Of a stretch of DNA of 64,000 nucleotides, positions 51,617 through 59,901 are shown in pieces (the stretch's first letter is position 1; each line of letters starts with the position of its first letter). This stretch comes from an uncultured Lachnospiraceae bacterium. GTDB lineage: Bacteria; Bacillota; Clostridia; Lachnospirales; Lachnospiraceae. The stretch is taken from assembly GCA_947566705.1 (NCBI GenBank), contig CANOLA010000002.1, forward strand, positions 1-64,000. Reading direction: 5' to 3'. A program made the translations under genes and the position numbers. The notes beneath the pieces were generated by a model. It saw only the letters and a program-made list of their open reading frames with translations, searched no databases and was not told the DNA's origin.

Positions 51617-52480
51617 ATGCAGGGAAAGATTATTAAAGGAATTTCCGGTTTCTACTATGTTTACGTGGCGGAAACCGGAATTTATGAATGTAAGGCAAAG
51701 GGTATTTTCCGTAACCAGAAGATAAAACCCCTGGTTGGGGATGATGTGGAAATCGCAGTGCTGGACGAAGAAAAAAGAACCGGAAACGTGGAAAAAATTT
51801 TTCCAAGGAAAACGGAATTAATCCGTCCGGCAGTTGCAAACATAGACATGGCGCTGCTTATTTTTGCGGTAGCAAAGCCGGAACCAAACTTTAATTTGAT
51901 GGACCGGTTTTTATGCATGATGGAATACCAGAACGTACCGGTTATGATATGTTTTAACAAATGCGACCTGGTAACGGAAGAAAAAAGAAGACAGCTTGCA
52001 GAGATTTATGAACCGGCGGGATATGAACTGTGTTTTACCAGTGTGGAAAGCGGGGAAAATACCGGGGAATTAAAAGAGCGGCTGCAGGGAAAGACCGTTG
52101 CCGCCTCCGGTCCGTCCGGTGTTGGCAAGTCTTCCCTGATTAACTGTATGCAGAGTTCTGTTCATATGCAGATAGGGGAAATCAGTGAAAAAATTTCCCG
52201 CGGCAGGCATACGACAAGGCATACTCAGCTGATTCCGTTAGGGGAACAGACATACATTATGGATACGCCGGGATTCAGTTCCATGGATCTGCCGGGATTT
52301 ACGAAGGATCTGCTTGGGACATGCTATCCGGAATTTGTCCGTTATGAGCCGGGATGCCGCTTTAGAGGCTGCAGCCATATTGAAGAGCCGGACTGCGGGG
52401 TAAAACAGGCACTGGAAGAGGGAAACATCAGTCCGGTGCGTTATGAAAACTATAAAATTCTTTATAAGAGTAAAATGTAG
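51617..52480 (+). CDS. rsgA: Ribosome small-subunit-dependent GTPase A
   Basis: RsgA is a circularly permuted GTPase that acts late in 30S maturation. The 287-residue protein has an N-terminal OB domain, FNKCDLVTEE (G4), GPSGVGKSSLIN (G1), DTPGFSS (G3) and a C-terminal zinc region with CRFRGCSHIEEPDCGV. Its place directly after prkC is conserved in Firmicutes. Confidence 0.97.
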   Translation: MQGKIIKGISGFYYVYVAETGIYECKAKGIFRNQKIKPLVGDDVEIAVLDEEKRTGNVEKIFPRKTELIRPAVANIDMALLIFAVAKPEPNFNLMDRFLCMMEYQNVPVMICFNKCDLVTEEKRRQLAEIYEPAGYELCFTSVESGENTGELKERLQGKTVAASGPSGVGKSSLINCMQSSVHMQIGEISEKISRGRHTTRHTQLIPLGEQTYIMDTPGFSSMDLPGFTKDLLGTCYPEFVRYEPGCRFRGCSHIEEPDCGVKQALEEGNISPVRYENYKILYKSKM

Positions 52481-52512
52481 TGCATGGGTTGTACCAGCAT
52501 GGAGGAGAACAA

Positions 52513-53184
52513 ATGAATTTTTTATCACCATCCATTTTGTCAGCAGATTTTGCAAGACTTGGGGAACAGATCAGGCTTCTTGATGAGGCTGGCGCTGATT
52601 ATGTACATATTGATGTAATGGATGGATGCTTTGTACCAAGTATCAGTTTTGGACTGCCGGTTGTAAAGGCAGTCCGAAAGGAGACAGGGCGGGTGCTGGA
52701 TCTGCACCTGATGGTTGAGGAGCCGGAGAGGTATATTTCTGACTTTGCAGAGGCAGGGGCAGATATTATTACTGTCCATGCAGAAGCGTGCAGGCATCTG
52801 GACCACACCATCGGGGCGGTAAAAAAACAGGGAGTCCGGGCAGGCGTTGCAATTAATCCCGCCACGCCGGTGGAAATTCTGCACAATGTGATCGCGGAAG
52901 TGGACATGGTGCTGGTAATGACCGTCAATCCGGGATTTGCCGGACAGAAGCTGATTCCGTATACCCTGGACAAGGTGCGCGAGGTAAAAGCCCTTACGAA
53001 TGAGCTTGGACTTAAGACCGATATTGAAGTGGACGGGGGCATTCATCTGGGAAATGCAGCATCTGTCCTGGAGGCCGGGGCAAATGTAATTGTGGCAGGC
53101 TCTGCTGTCTTTAAAGGGGATATCAGGGAAAACACAGGCAGTTTTCTTAATATAATGCAAAAGGAAGGAAGGAACCGCATATGA
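52513..53184 (+). CDS. rpe: Ribulose-phosphate 3-epimerase
   Basis: The enzyme interconverts ribulose-5-phosphate and xylulose-5-phosphate. The ATG at 52513 follows ATGGAGGAG, giving 223 residues. The TIM-barrel motifs LSPSILSADFARLGEQI, HIDVMDGCFVPSISFG, MTVNPGFAGQ and EVDGGIHLGNA are intact. It overlaps the next gene in ATGA. Confidence 0.97.
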   Translation: MNFLSPSILSADFARLGEQIRLLDEAGADYVHIDVMDGCFVPSISFGLPVVKAVRKETGRVLDLHLMVEEPERYISDFAEAGADIITVHAEACRHLDHTIGAVKKQGVRAGVAINPATPVEILHNVIAEVDMVLVMTVNPGFAGQKLIPYTLDKVREVKALTNELGLKTDIEVDGGIHLGNAASVLEAGANVIVAGSAVFKGDIRENTGSFLNIMQKEGRNRI

Positions 53185-53828
53185 AATACTTAATTGTTAC
53201 AGGGGGAATGACAACAGACGAAATAATCACAAATGTTATAAAAAAGGGCGGGTATGAGGTGGTAATTGCCGTGGATTCAGGAACGGAATTTCTTTACCGA
53301 GCAGGAATTATTCCGGATATTATTGTAGGTGACCTGGATTCTGCCAATCCGGATATCATAGATTATTACCGTGATTTTGAATATATTGACTTTTGTATTC
53401 TGAAACCGGAAAAGGATGATACAGACACAGAACATGCGATTCATGAGGCTATCCGCCGCGGTGCAGGGGATATCACAATCGTCGGGGGAACAGGAACAAG
53501 GCTGGACCATGTGCTTGGAAATATTACCCTGCTTGGTATCGGGCTGGAACACCATGTACCGATTACCATTATTGACGAGCATAACAGAATCCGTATGATA
53601 AACCAGCCGATTGTACTCAGGAGAAAAGACCAGTACGGAAAATATATTTCCCTGCTGCCGTTTTCAGGAGAGGTGACAGGAGTAACCTTGAAGGGACTCA
53701 AATATCCCCTGGATAACTTTACCATGGGCGGTTTTAATGCACGGGGAATCAGCAATGAAATCGTGGAAGAAGAGGCATCCATCAGTTTAACTTCCGGACA
53801 GCTGCTGGTGATTGAGTCGAGGGACTAA
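53181..53828 (+). CDS. thiN: Thiamine diphosphokinase
   Basis: ThiN transfers pyrophosphate to thiamine. The 215-residue protein has VIAVDSGTEFLYRAGIIPDIIVGDLDS, seen as two motifs around the metal site, DDTDTEHAIHEA and GGTGTRLDHVLGNITLL. It closes the prkC-rsgA-rpe-thiN run. Confidence 0.95.
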   Translation: MKYLIVTGGMTTDEIITNVIKKGGYEVVIAVDSGTEFLYRAGIIPDIIVGDLDSANPDIIDYYRDFEYIDFCILKPEKDDTDTEHAIHEAIRRGAGDITIVGGTGTRLDHVLGNITLLGIGLEHHVPITIIDEHNRIRMINQPIVLRRKDQYGKYISLLPFSGEVTGVTLKGLKYPLDNFTMGGFNARGISNEIVEEEASISLTSGQLLVIESRD

Positions 53829-53886
53829 ATAATTGAGAAAGGCGGAAAATTCTGAAATATAAGATTTTCTGATGGGTAAAGATAAA

Positions 53887-54987
53887 ATGAAACTAGGAAT
53901 CGTAGGACTTCCGAACGTGGGAAAAAGTACATTATTTAACTCCCTGACTAAAGCAGGAGCAGAATCTGCAAACTACCCTTTCTGCACCATTGACCCGAAT
54001 GTGGGAATTGTTGCTGTACCGGATGAGCGGATTAAAGCTCTGGGGGAAATGTACCATTCCAAAAAAGTAACGCCTGCCGTCATCGAGTTTGTGGATATTG
54101 CAGGCCTTGTCAAGGGTGCAAGCAAAGGGGAGGGACTTGGAAACCAGTTTCTTGCAAATATCCGTGAGGTGGACGCTATTGTTCATGTCGTGCGCTGTTT
54201 TGAGGACACCAATATTGTCCATGTGGACGGAAGCATTGACCCGGCAAGGGATATTGAGACGATTAACCTCGAACTGGTTTTTTCAGATATTGAGATTCTG
54301 GACAGAAGAATTGCAAAGGTAGCCAAGCAGGCGCGTATGGATAAAAAGCTTGCAAAGGAGCTGGAGCTTTTAGAGGCTGTCAAAAAACATCTTGAAGACG
54401 GCAAAATGGCACGTACCTTTGAAGTGCCGGATGATGAGGATGCACAGGACTGGTTTTTAAGTTATAACCTTTTGACCGCCAAACCGACCATTTATGCGGC
54501 AAATGTGGCGGAAAATGACCTTGCAGATGACGGAAATTCCAATGCATATGTGGCGGCAGTCCGCGGCATGGCAAAGGAAGAGGGCAGCGAGGTATTTGTG
54601 ATCTGTGCACAGATTGAGCAGGAGATTGCGGAGCTGGATGACGATGAAAAAGCTATGTTTCTTGAGGAACTGGGGCTTAAGGAATCCGGTCTGGAAAAGC
54701 TGATTAAGGCAAGCTACAGTCTTCTGGGACTGATCAGCTACCTGACGGCAGGAGAGGATGAATGCAGGGCATGGACCATTATTAAGGGAACCAAGGCACC
54801 GCAGGCAGCCGGCAAGATTCACAGTGACTTTGAACGTGGCTTTATCCGCGCAGAAGTCGTGAATTACCAGGACCTTTTAGACTGCGGAAGCTTATCCGCT
54901 GCAAAGGATAAGGGGATTGTCGGTCTGGAAGGAAAAGAGTATGTGGTAAAAGACGGGGATGTAATTTTGTTCCGTTTTAACGTATAG
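53887..54987 (+). CDS. ychF: YchF-type ribosome-associated ATPase/GTPase
   Basis: I prefer the ATG at 53887, giving MKLGIVGLPNVGKSTLFNSL, the normal start; an ATG at 53872 adds five residues. The 366-residue protein has G1 as above, G3 in VDIAGLVKGASKGEGLG and an ANVAEND region at the G4 position. A C-terminal TGS domain ends in KEYVVKDGDVILFRFNV. YchF favours ATP over GTP and binds ribosomes. It is one of the most conserved bacterial GTPases. Confidence 0.97.
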   Translation: MKLGIVGLPNVGKSTLFNSLTKAGAESANYPFCTIDPNVGIVAVPDERIKALGEMYHSKKVTPAVIEFVDIAGLVKGASKGEGLGNQFLANIREVDAIVHVVRCFEDTNIVHVDGSIDPARDIETINLELVFSDIEILDRRIAKVAKQARMDKKLAKELELLEAVKKHLEDGKMARTFEVPDDEDAQDWFLSYNLLTAKPTIYAANVAENDLADDGNSNAYVAAVRGMAKEEGSEVFVICAQIEQEIAELDDDEKAMFLEELGLKESGLEKLIKASYSLLGLISYLTAGEDECRAWTIIKGTKAPQAAGKIHSDFERGFIRAEVVNYQDLLDCGSLSAAKDKGIVGLEGKEYVVKDGDVILFRFNV

Positions 54988-55004
54988 GGCATAGGAAAAA
55001 GGCG

Positions 55005-55059
55005 AAACGCATATAATTTCTTAATATTCGCTGTATGGTGGTAAGAAATATATGCGTTT
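55005..55059 (+). promoter_or_regulatory. Long hairpin containing the ylmC start codon
   Basis: The 5' arm at 55005-55023 (AAACGCATATA, A bulge, TTTCTTA) pairs with TAAGAAATATATGCGTTT at 55042-55059, giving 18 bp with one bulge. The 3' arm contains the ATG at 55052 and ends in T residues of the coding sequence (CGTTTTTC). The purine-rich GGTGG ribosome binding site is in the loop. It can act both as a ychF terminator and as a translational gate. Confidence 0.7.
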
Positions 55060-55306
55060 TTCTGATTTATGCGAAAAAGAAGTGATCAGTGCAGGCGACT
55101 GCAGATGCCTGGGAAACGTAAGGAATCTGGAATTTGACAAAGAATGCGGGGAAATTACGGCGCTGATTGTACCGGGACCCGGAAAATATTTTGGATGCTT
55201 CTGCCGGGAAATTGAATTTTGTATTCCATGGTGCAAGGTTATCCGGATTGGTCCGGATATCATACTGGTGGATTTTGATGAAAAAGAGATGAAACATAAA
55301 ATATAA
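55052..55306 (+). CDS. YlmC/YmxH-family PRC-barrel protein
   Basis: The 84-residue protein matches the YlmC/YmxH sporulation-associated group: MRFSDLCEKEVISAGDC, a PRC-barrel-like core (GEITALIVPGPG) and ILVDFDE near the end. Members are found in most spore-forming Firmicutes; their molecular role is unknown. The start lies inside the stem described at 55005-55059. Confidence 0.92.
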   Translation: MRFSDLCEKEVISAGDCRCLGNVRNLEFDKECGEITALIVPGPGKYFGCFCREIEFCIPWCKVIRIGPDIILVDFDEKEMKHKI

Positions 55307-55319
55307 AGAAAGTTCTTTG

Positions 55320-55348
55320 TTGACAATCAAATAGAGGAAAGTTATACT
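55320..55348 (+). promoter_or_regulatory. nrdR: nrdR promoter
   Basis: TTGACA at 55320-55325 and TATACT at 55343-55348 are 17 bp apart and about 40 bp before the nrdR start. Confidence 0.85.
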
Positions 55349-55386
55349 AAGCGTTAAGCAGAAAAGTAAGAAAGGAACAGTACTGA

Positions 55387-55836
55387 ATGAAATGTCCATT
55401 TTGCAGCAGTGAGAATACAAGAGTCATAGATTCGAGACCGGCAGATGATAATAATTCCATCCGCAGGCGCAGGCTTTGTGATGACTGCGGCAAGCGTTTC
55501 ACTACATATGAAAAAGTTGAAACAATTCCGCTTATCATAATTAAGAAAGATAATAACAGGGAGCAGTATGACCGCTCCAAAATAGAAAAAGGGGTGCTTT
55601 CCGCCTGCCATAAGCGGCCGATATCCGTGGAACTGATTACAAAGCTGGTGGATGACGTCGAGACCCAGATTTTTAACAAAGAGGAAAAAGAGGTTTCCAG
55701 TTCCGTGATAGGAGAGATTATCATGGATAAATTAAAGGACCTGGATGCTGTTGCGTATGTGCGCTTTGCGTCTGTGTACCGCGAGTTTAAGGATGTCAAC
55801 ACATTTATGAATGAACTGAAAAAGATGCTTGTGTAA
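55387..55836 (+). CDS. nrdR: Ribonucleotide reductase repressor NrdR
   Basis: NrdR senses dATP/ATP and represses ribonucleotide reductase operons through NrdR boxes. The 149-residue product begins with the zinc ribbon (MKCPFCSSENTRVIDSR and RLCDDCGKRFTTYE) followed by the ATP-cone domain (IIIKKDNNREQYDRSKIEKG). It is followed after 20 bp by a YqeG-type gene. Confidence 0.97.
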   Translation: MKCPFCSSENTRVIDSRPADDNNSIRRRRLCDDCGKRFTTYEKVETIPLIIIKKDNNREQYDRSKIEKGVLSACHKRPISVELITKLVDDVETQIFNKEEKEVSSSVIGEIIMDKLKDLDAVAYVRFASVYREFKDVNTFMNELKKMLV

Positions 55837-55856
55837 ACAGGAGATGGGGCAGGAAA

Positions 55857-56396
55857 ATGTCTGTATTTTTATACCCGGATGAGTACGTGGACAGTACTTA
55901 CCATATTGACTTCAAAAAATTATATCAAGAGGGATATAGGGGAATCATATTTGATATAGACAACACCCTGGTTCCCCATGGGGCGCCTGCTGACGAGCGG
56001 GCGGTTCTTTTGTTTCAGAAGCTGGACGAGCTGGGATTTTCTTGTATGCTGTTATCCAATAATAAGGAACCCCGCGTAAAAATGTTCAATGATGCAGTAA
56101 ATGCTGCATACATCCATAAAGCGGGAAAGCCGAAGCCTTCAGGATACCGCAGAGCAATGGAACAACTTGGTACGAATGAATCCAATACGGTTTTTGTGGG
56201 TGACCAGATATTTACGGATGTCTGTGGCGCAAACCTTGCAGGTATCCGGACAATTCTTGTAAAGCCAATTCATCCGAAGGAGGAAATTCAGATAATATTA
56301 AAGCGCATACCTGAAAAAATTATATTGTTATGCTATCATATTCACGTAAAAATATTCGGGCTTAAGTATCCGTCAGTGCGGATACAGGAAAAATAA
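55857..56396 (+). CDS. yqeG: YqeG-family HAD-type phosphatase
   Basis: The 179-residue protein is a class IIIA HAD hydrolase: GIIFDIDNTLVPHGAP (nucleophile D), SNNKEPRVKMF (motif II) and FVGDQIFTDVCGAN (motif IV). Homologues in Firmicutes act on phosphatidylglycerophosphate or are linked to ribosome assembly; the substrate here is not evident. It probably shares the nrdR promoter. Confidence 0.92.
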   Translation: MSVFLYPDEYVDSTYHIDFKKLYQEGYRGIIFDIDNTLVPHGAPADERAVLLFQKLDELGFSCMLLSNNKEPRVKMFNDAVNAAYIHKAGKPKPSGYRRAMEQLGTNESNTVFVGDQIFTDVCGANLAGIRTILVKPIHPKEEIQIILKRIPEKIILLCYHIHVKIFGLKYPSVRIQEK

Positions 56397-56464
56397 AAGA
56401 AAAGAAAGGAAAAGGCTGCGGGAAACGCGTCATGAATGGCGGAACCTGCGGCGTGGTGCAAATT

Positions 56465-56932
56465 ATGAAAATCGGAATCGGAAATGACCATTCAGCTGTG
56501 GAAATGAAGCAGCAGATCAAAGAATATATCGAAAGTCTCGGGCATGAAGTTGTCAATTACGGGACTGACACCGCAGAAAGCTGCCACTATCCGCTGATTG
56601 GCGAAAAGGTGGGACGGGCCGTTGCCTCCGGTGAAGTAGACTGCGCCGTATTAATCTGCGGAACAGGCGTTGGAATTTCAATTGCGGCAAACAAGGTGGA
56701 CCATGTACGTGCTGCAGTCTGTTCAGACACGACAACGGCACGTCTTGTAAAAGAACACAATAATGCCAATATTATTGCATTTGGTGCGCGGATTGTAGGC
56801 ATAGAAAAGGCAAAGGATATTGTAAAGGCATATCTGGATGCCAGCTTTCAGGGAGGAAGACATGCAGTGCGGGTGGATATGTTCAGGGAAATTGAACTTA
56901 AGAATGTGCGGCATGAAGCGGACAGGGTGTAA
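56465..56932 (+). CDS. rpiB: Ribose-5-phosphate isomerase B
   Basis: RpiB converts ribose-5-phosphate and ribulose-5-phosphate. I use the ATG at 56465, giving MKIGIGNDHSAVEMKQQI and 155 residues; an upstream ATG at 56432 is possible. The active-site cysteine lies in LICGTGVGISIAANK, and the TARLVKEHNNANIIAFGAR segment is typical. With rpe it supplies the pentose phosphate pathway. Confidence 0.95.
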   Translation: MKIGIGNDHSAVEMKQQIKEYIESLGHEVVNYGTDTAESCHYPLIGEKVGRAVASGEVDCAVLICGTGVGISIAANKVDHVRAAVCSDTTTARLVKEHNNANIIAFGARIVGIEKAKDIVKAYLDASFQGGRHAVRVDMFREIELKNVRHEADRV

Positions 56933-56939
56933 ATAGTAC

Positions 56940-56968
56940 TTGAAAAGTATACCAGTTTATAGTAAAAT
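56940..56968 (+). promoter_or_regulatory. efp: efp promoter
   Basis: TTGAAA at 56940-56945 and TAAAAT at 56963-56968 are 17 bp apart, right after the rpiB stop. Confidence 0.75.
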
Positions 56969-57042
56969 TGGTAATCGAGAGAGTATTATGTAATAAACAG
57001 TACAGTTACAGAGTTACTCGGATATTTAAGGAGGAAGATCGA

Positions 57043-57600
57043 ATGATTTCAGCAGGAGATTTCAAAAACGGCGTTACGATTGAGCTTGAGGGAAATATTT
57101 TTCAGATTATTGAATTTCAGCATGTGAAACCGGGTAAGGGCGCAGCGTTCGTCAGAACGAAGCTTAAGAATATCGTCAGCGGGGGTGTCGTAGAGAAGAC
57201 ATTCCGTCCGACAGAAAAGTGTCCGACTGCACATATTGACCGTAAGGACATGCAGTATTTATATGCAGATGATGATTTTTATCATTTTATGGATGTGGAG
57301 ACTTATGACCAGATTGATCTGACAAAGGACAGCGTTGGTGATGCGCTTAAGTTTGTCAAGGAAAACGAAATGGTTAAAATCTGTTCATACAAGGGCAATG
57401 TATTTGCAGTGGAGCCGCCGCTTTTTGTGGAGCTTCAGATTTCAGAAACCGAGCCGGGCTTCAAAGGAGATACCGCAACTGGTGCTACAAAGCCTGCCAC
57501 AGTGGAAACCGGCGCTACCGTACAGGTACCGCTTTTCGTGGAGCAGGAAGATGTCATTAAGATTGACACAAGAACCGGTGAATACCTTTCCCGTGTATAA
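57043..57600 (+). CDS. efp: Elongation factor P
   Basis: EF-P helps ribosomes stalled at polyproline. The ATG at 57043 follows TAAGGAGGAAG, giving 185 residues. The modified loop reads [10 protein letters not shown], with a lysine at the tip rather than the arginine used by EarP-type systems. The second and third OB domains are complete. A terminator follows immediately. Confidence 0.97.
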   Translation: MISAGDFKNGVTIELEGNIFQIIEFQHVKPGKGAAFVRTKLKNIVSGGVVEKTFRPTEKCPTAHIDRKDMQYLYADDDFYHFMDVETYDQIDLTKDSVGDALKFVKENEMVKICSYKGNVFAVEPPLFVELQISETEPGFKGDTATGATKPATVETGATVQVPLFVEQEDVIKIDTRTGEYLSRV

Positions 57601-57622
57601 TTAAAATCGTGGATGGCAGGTT

Positions 57623-57666
57623 CCATGGAAATTCACTTATGCGGTGTATTTCCATGGGATTTTTTG
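57623..57666 (+). terminator. efp terminator
   Basis: CCATGGAAAT (57623-57632) pairs with ATTTCCATGG (57648-57657), followed by GA and six T residues. Confidence 0.93.
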
Positions 57667-57735
57667 TATATTCGGGACAATAATAAGTTGTAATTTGGGA
57701 GATATGTTGATAAAATAGACGTATGGAGGTATGAA

Positions 57736-59901
57736 ATGGATACACATGTACGTGAAATTAACCGGAACCTGGTTGCCGGCTGGCTGGTTATCGTCGGGGT
57801 TTTATTTACCGCTTATCTGGGGGAAGTATTAAAAGGGCAGAGAAGCTGGACGTATCTGGTTGTTTATATGGCAGCAACAGCGCTTCCGGCTTTTTTATGC
57901 CTGTATCTGTATCTGAAAAAACCGGACCGCTACAGTCTCCGTTACTGGATTGTTGCCGGTTATTTTATCATGTATATTTTTACCATGTTCAGCGGCAGCA
58001 CCAATATGGTCTTTACCTATATTCTGCCAATGCTTTCCCTTCTGGTTCTTTTTCACCAGCCGAGACTGATTTTATGGACAGGCGCAGTGTCTTTGTTTAT
58101 TAATCTTTCTTCCATTGCCTATGGGGTATATAATGGCAGCACCAACTTAAAAAACAGCAAGGATGCAGAAATTCAGATTGCGCTGATTACACTTTGCTTT
58201 GGAGGGTCTTATCTTGCCACACGGCTTTATGACAAGATTACCAGGGAAAATAACGAATACATGCAGATGCTCGATGAAAAGAACATGGAGATTCAGAAAA
58301 TGAGCCTGCAGACCATTACAACTATTGCAAACACCATTGACGCAAAGGACGAGTACACCAGGGGACATTCCAGGCGCGTATCCGAATATTCTGCTGCAAT
58401 CGCGGAAAAACTCGGCATGTCGCCTGAAGAGGTTTCCAATATCCGCTGGGTGGCGCTTTTACACGATATCGGCAAAATCGGTGTGCCGGATGCAGTTCTT
58501 AATAAACCTGGGCGGCTGACGAACGAAGAGTACCAGATGATGAAGCAGCATACAGTGATCGGGGGAGAGATATTAAAAGATATCGGCATGTTAAAAGGAA
58601 TCGACGTCGGTGCCAGGTACCATCATGAGCGCTATGACGGAAAGGGGTATCCGGACGGGATTTCCGGGGAAGATATTCCATACATAGCAAGAATTATTGC
58701 AGTGGCGGATGCGTATGACGCAATGACGAGCAACCGCGTGTACCGGAAGCATCTGGATGACAATAAAGTAATGAATGAGCTGAAAGCCGGAATTGGAACG
58801 CAGTTTGACCCGGAGGCGGCGGGGGCTCTGATTGAGCTTTTGCAGAAGGGGGAACTGGAAAATCTGAATCCGGAGACATCACAGAATCCGGAGATGGCGG
58901 ATGTGACAAGGATTATCAGCCGGGTGATGGAGCTGCAGGAAGAAAAAATGGCAGGAAGACTGCTGTTTGACCAGCTGACGGATGCCTACAACCAGAGCAG
59001 CGGCAAAAAAATGCTGGAGGATGCGATTGAGGACCGGAACGGATGCCTGGTGTTTTTTGATATTGACAGCTTTCACTATATCAACGATACCTACGGATAT
59101 GTGGAGGGGGATTATTTTCTCCGTAAGGCTGTGGATGCCATCAAGAGTCTGCAGGATGATGTGATTGTGGTGCGCTGGGGCAGCGATGAGTTTTTAACAT
59201 TTTTTGGGAATCTGGTGGAAGCCTCCCGTATCGGGGAGCTTATGGAGAAGCTTTCTGAACGTATCAGTGAAATGGCTTCAGAAAACAAAATACTTGGACA
59301 GATGACACTGTCAGCCGGAATTGCACTGTGTGACAAGCCCGGGGAGGGACTGTCCGATGCCATCAAAAAAGCGGACAAGGCGCTTTATGTTGCAAAGCAG
59401 CAGGGCTGTGGGAAGTACTGTATCTACCGGAAAAACGAACCGGTGGTGGAAGCACAGCAGACAAGCGTTGATTTGGACCGTCTGGTGCGCATGCTGGAAA
59501 AGGACAGCAGGTACGAAGGCGGTTTTGACCTGACATATCCTGAATTTGGTAAGATATATGAATTTATCCGCAAGGTTGCAATGCGTAATGAACAGCAGGT
59601 ACAGCTGCTTATGTTTACTCTCCGGCCGATTGAGGGGATTGATATCCGTATCGAGGAGCGGGACCGTGCCATGGAGCTTCTGGAAAAGGCAATTCTGTCA
59701 AAAATCCGTGGTGTGGATGTTACGACAAGGTACAGCAGCACACAGCGTATTGTAATGTTTATGAAAATGGACGAGGACCAGATTAGTATCGTGACCGAGC
59801 GTATTATGAAGGAATTTTACCGGATGTACGATAAAAAGGAGTTAAGCATTCATTATGATGTAGCCGCGCTTGGCCAGGAAAGCGGGAGGAAACCATGTTA
59901 A
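57736..59901 (+). CDS. Membrane HD-GYP/GGDEF cyclic-di-GMP-related protein
   Basis: The 721-residue protein has six likely membrane segments (residues 12-165). An HD-GYP phosphodiesterase domain follows (about 200-370) with LLHDIGKIGVPD and HHERYDGKGYPDG, and then a GGDEF domain (about 405-560). The GGDEF motif reads RWGSDEF, a variant that may or may not make c-di-GMP. About 150 further residues look like a second, degenerate cyclase-like domain. A protein that can both make and break c-di-GMP is plausible. Its 3' end overlaps the next gene by 7 nt. Confidence 0.92.
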   Translation: MDTHVREINRNLVAGWLVIVGVLFTAYLGEVLKGQRSWTYLVVYMAATALPAFLCLYLYLKKPDRYSLRYWIVAGYFIMYIFTMFSGSTNMVFTYILPMLSLLVLFHQPRLILWTGAVSLFINLSSIAYGVYNGSTNLKNSKDAEIQIALITLCFGGSYLATRLYDKITRENNEYMQMLDEKNMEIQKMSLQTITTIANTIDAKDEYTRGHSRRVSEYSAAIAEKLGMSPEEVSNIRWVALLHDIGKIGVPDAVLNKPGRLTNEEYQMMKQHTVIGGEILKDIGMLKGIDVGARYHHERYDGKGYPDGISGEDIPYIARIIAVADAYDAMTSNRVYRKHLDDNKVMNELKAGIGTQFDPEAAGALIELLQKGELENLNPETSQNPEMADVTRIISRVMELQEEKMAGRLLFDQLTDAYNQSSGKKMLEDAIEDRNGCLVFFDIDSFHYINDTYGYVEGDYFLRKAVDAIKSLQDDVIVVRWGSDEFLTFFGNLVEASRIGELMEKLSERISEMASENKILGQMTLSAGIALCDKPGEGLSDAIKKADKALYVAKQQGCGKYCIYRKNEPVVEAQQTSVDLDRLVRMLEKDSRYEGGFDLTYPEFGKIYEFIRKVAMRNEQQVQLLMFTLRPIEGIDIRIEERDRAMELLEKAILSKIRGVDVTTRYSSTQRIVMFMKMDEDQISIVTERIMKEFYRMYDKKELSIHYDVAALGQESGRKPC

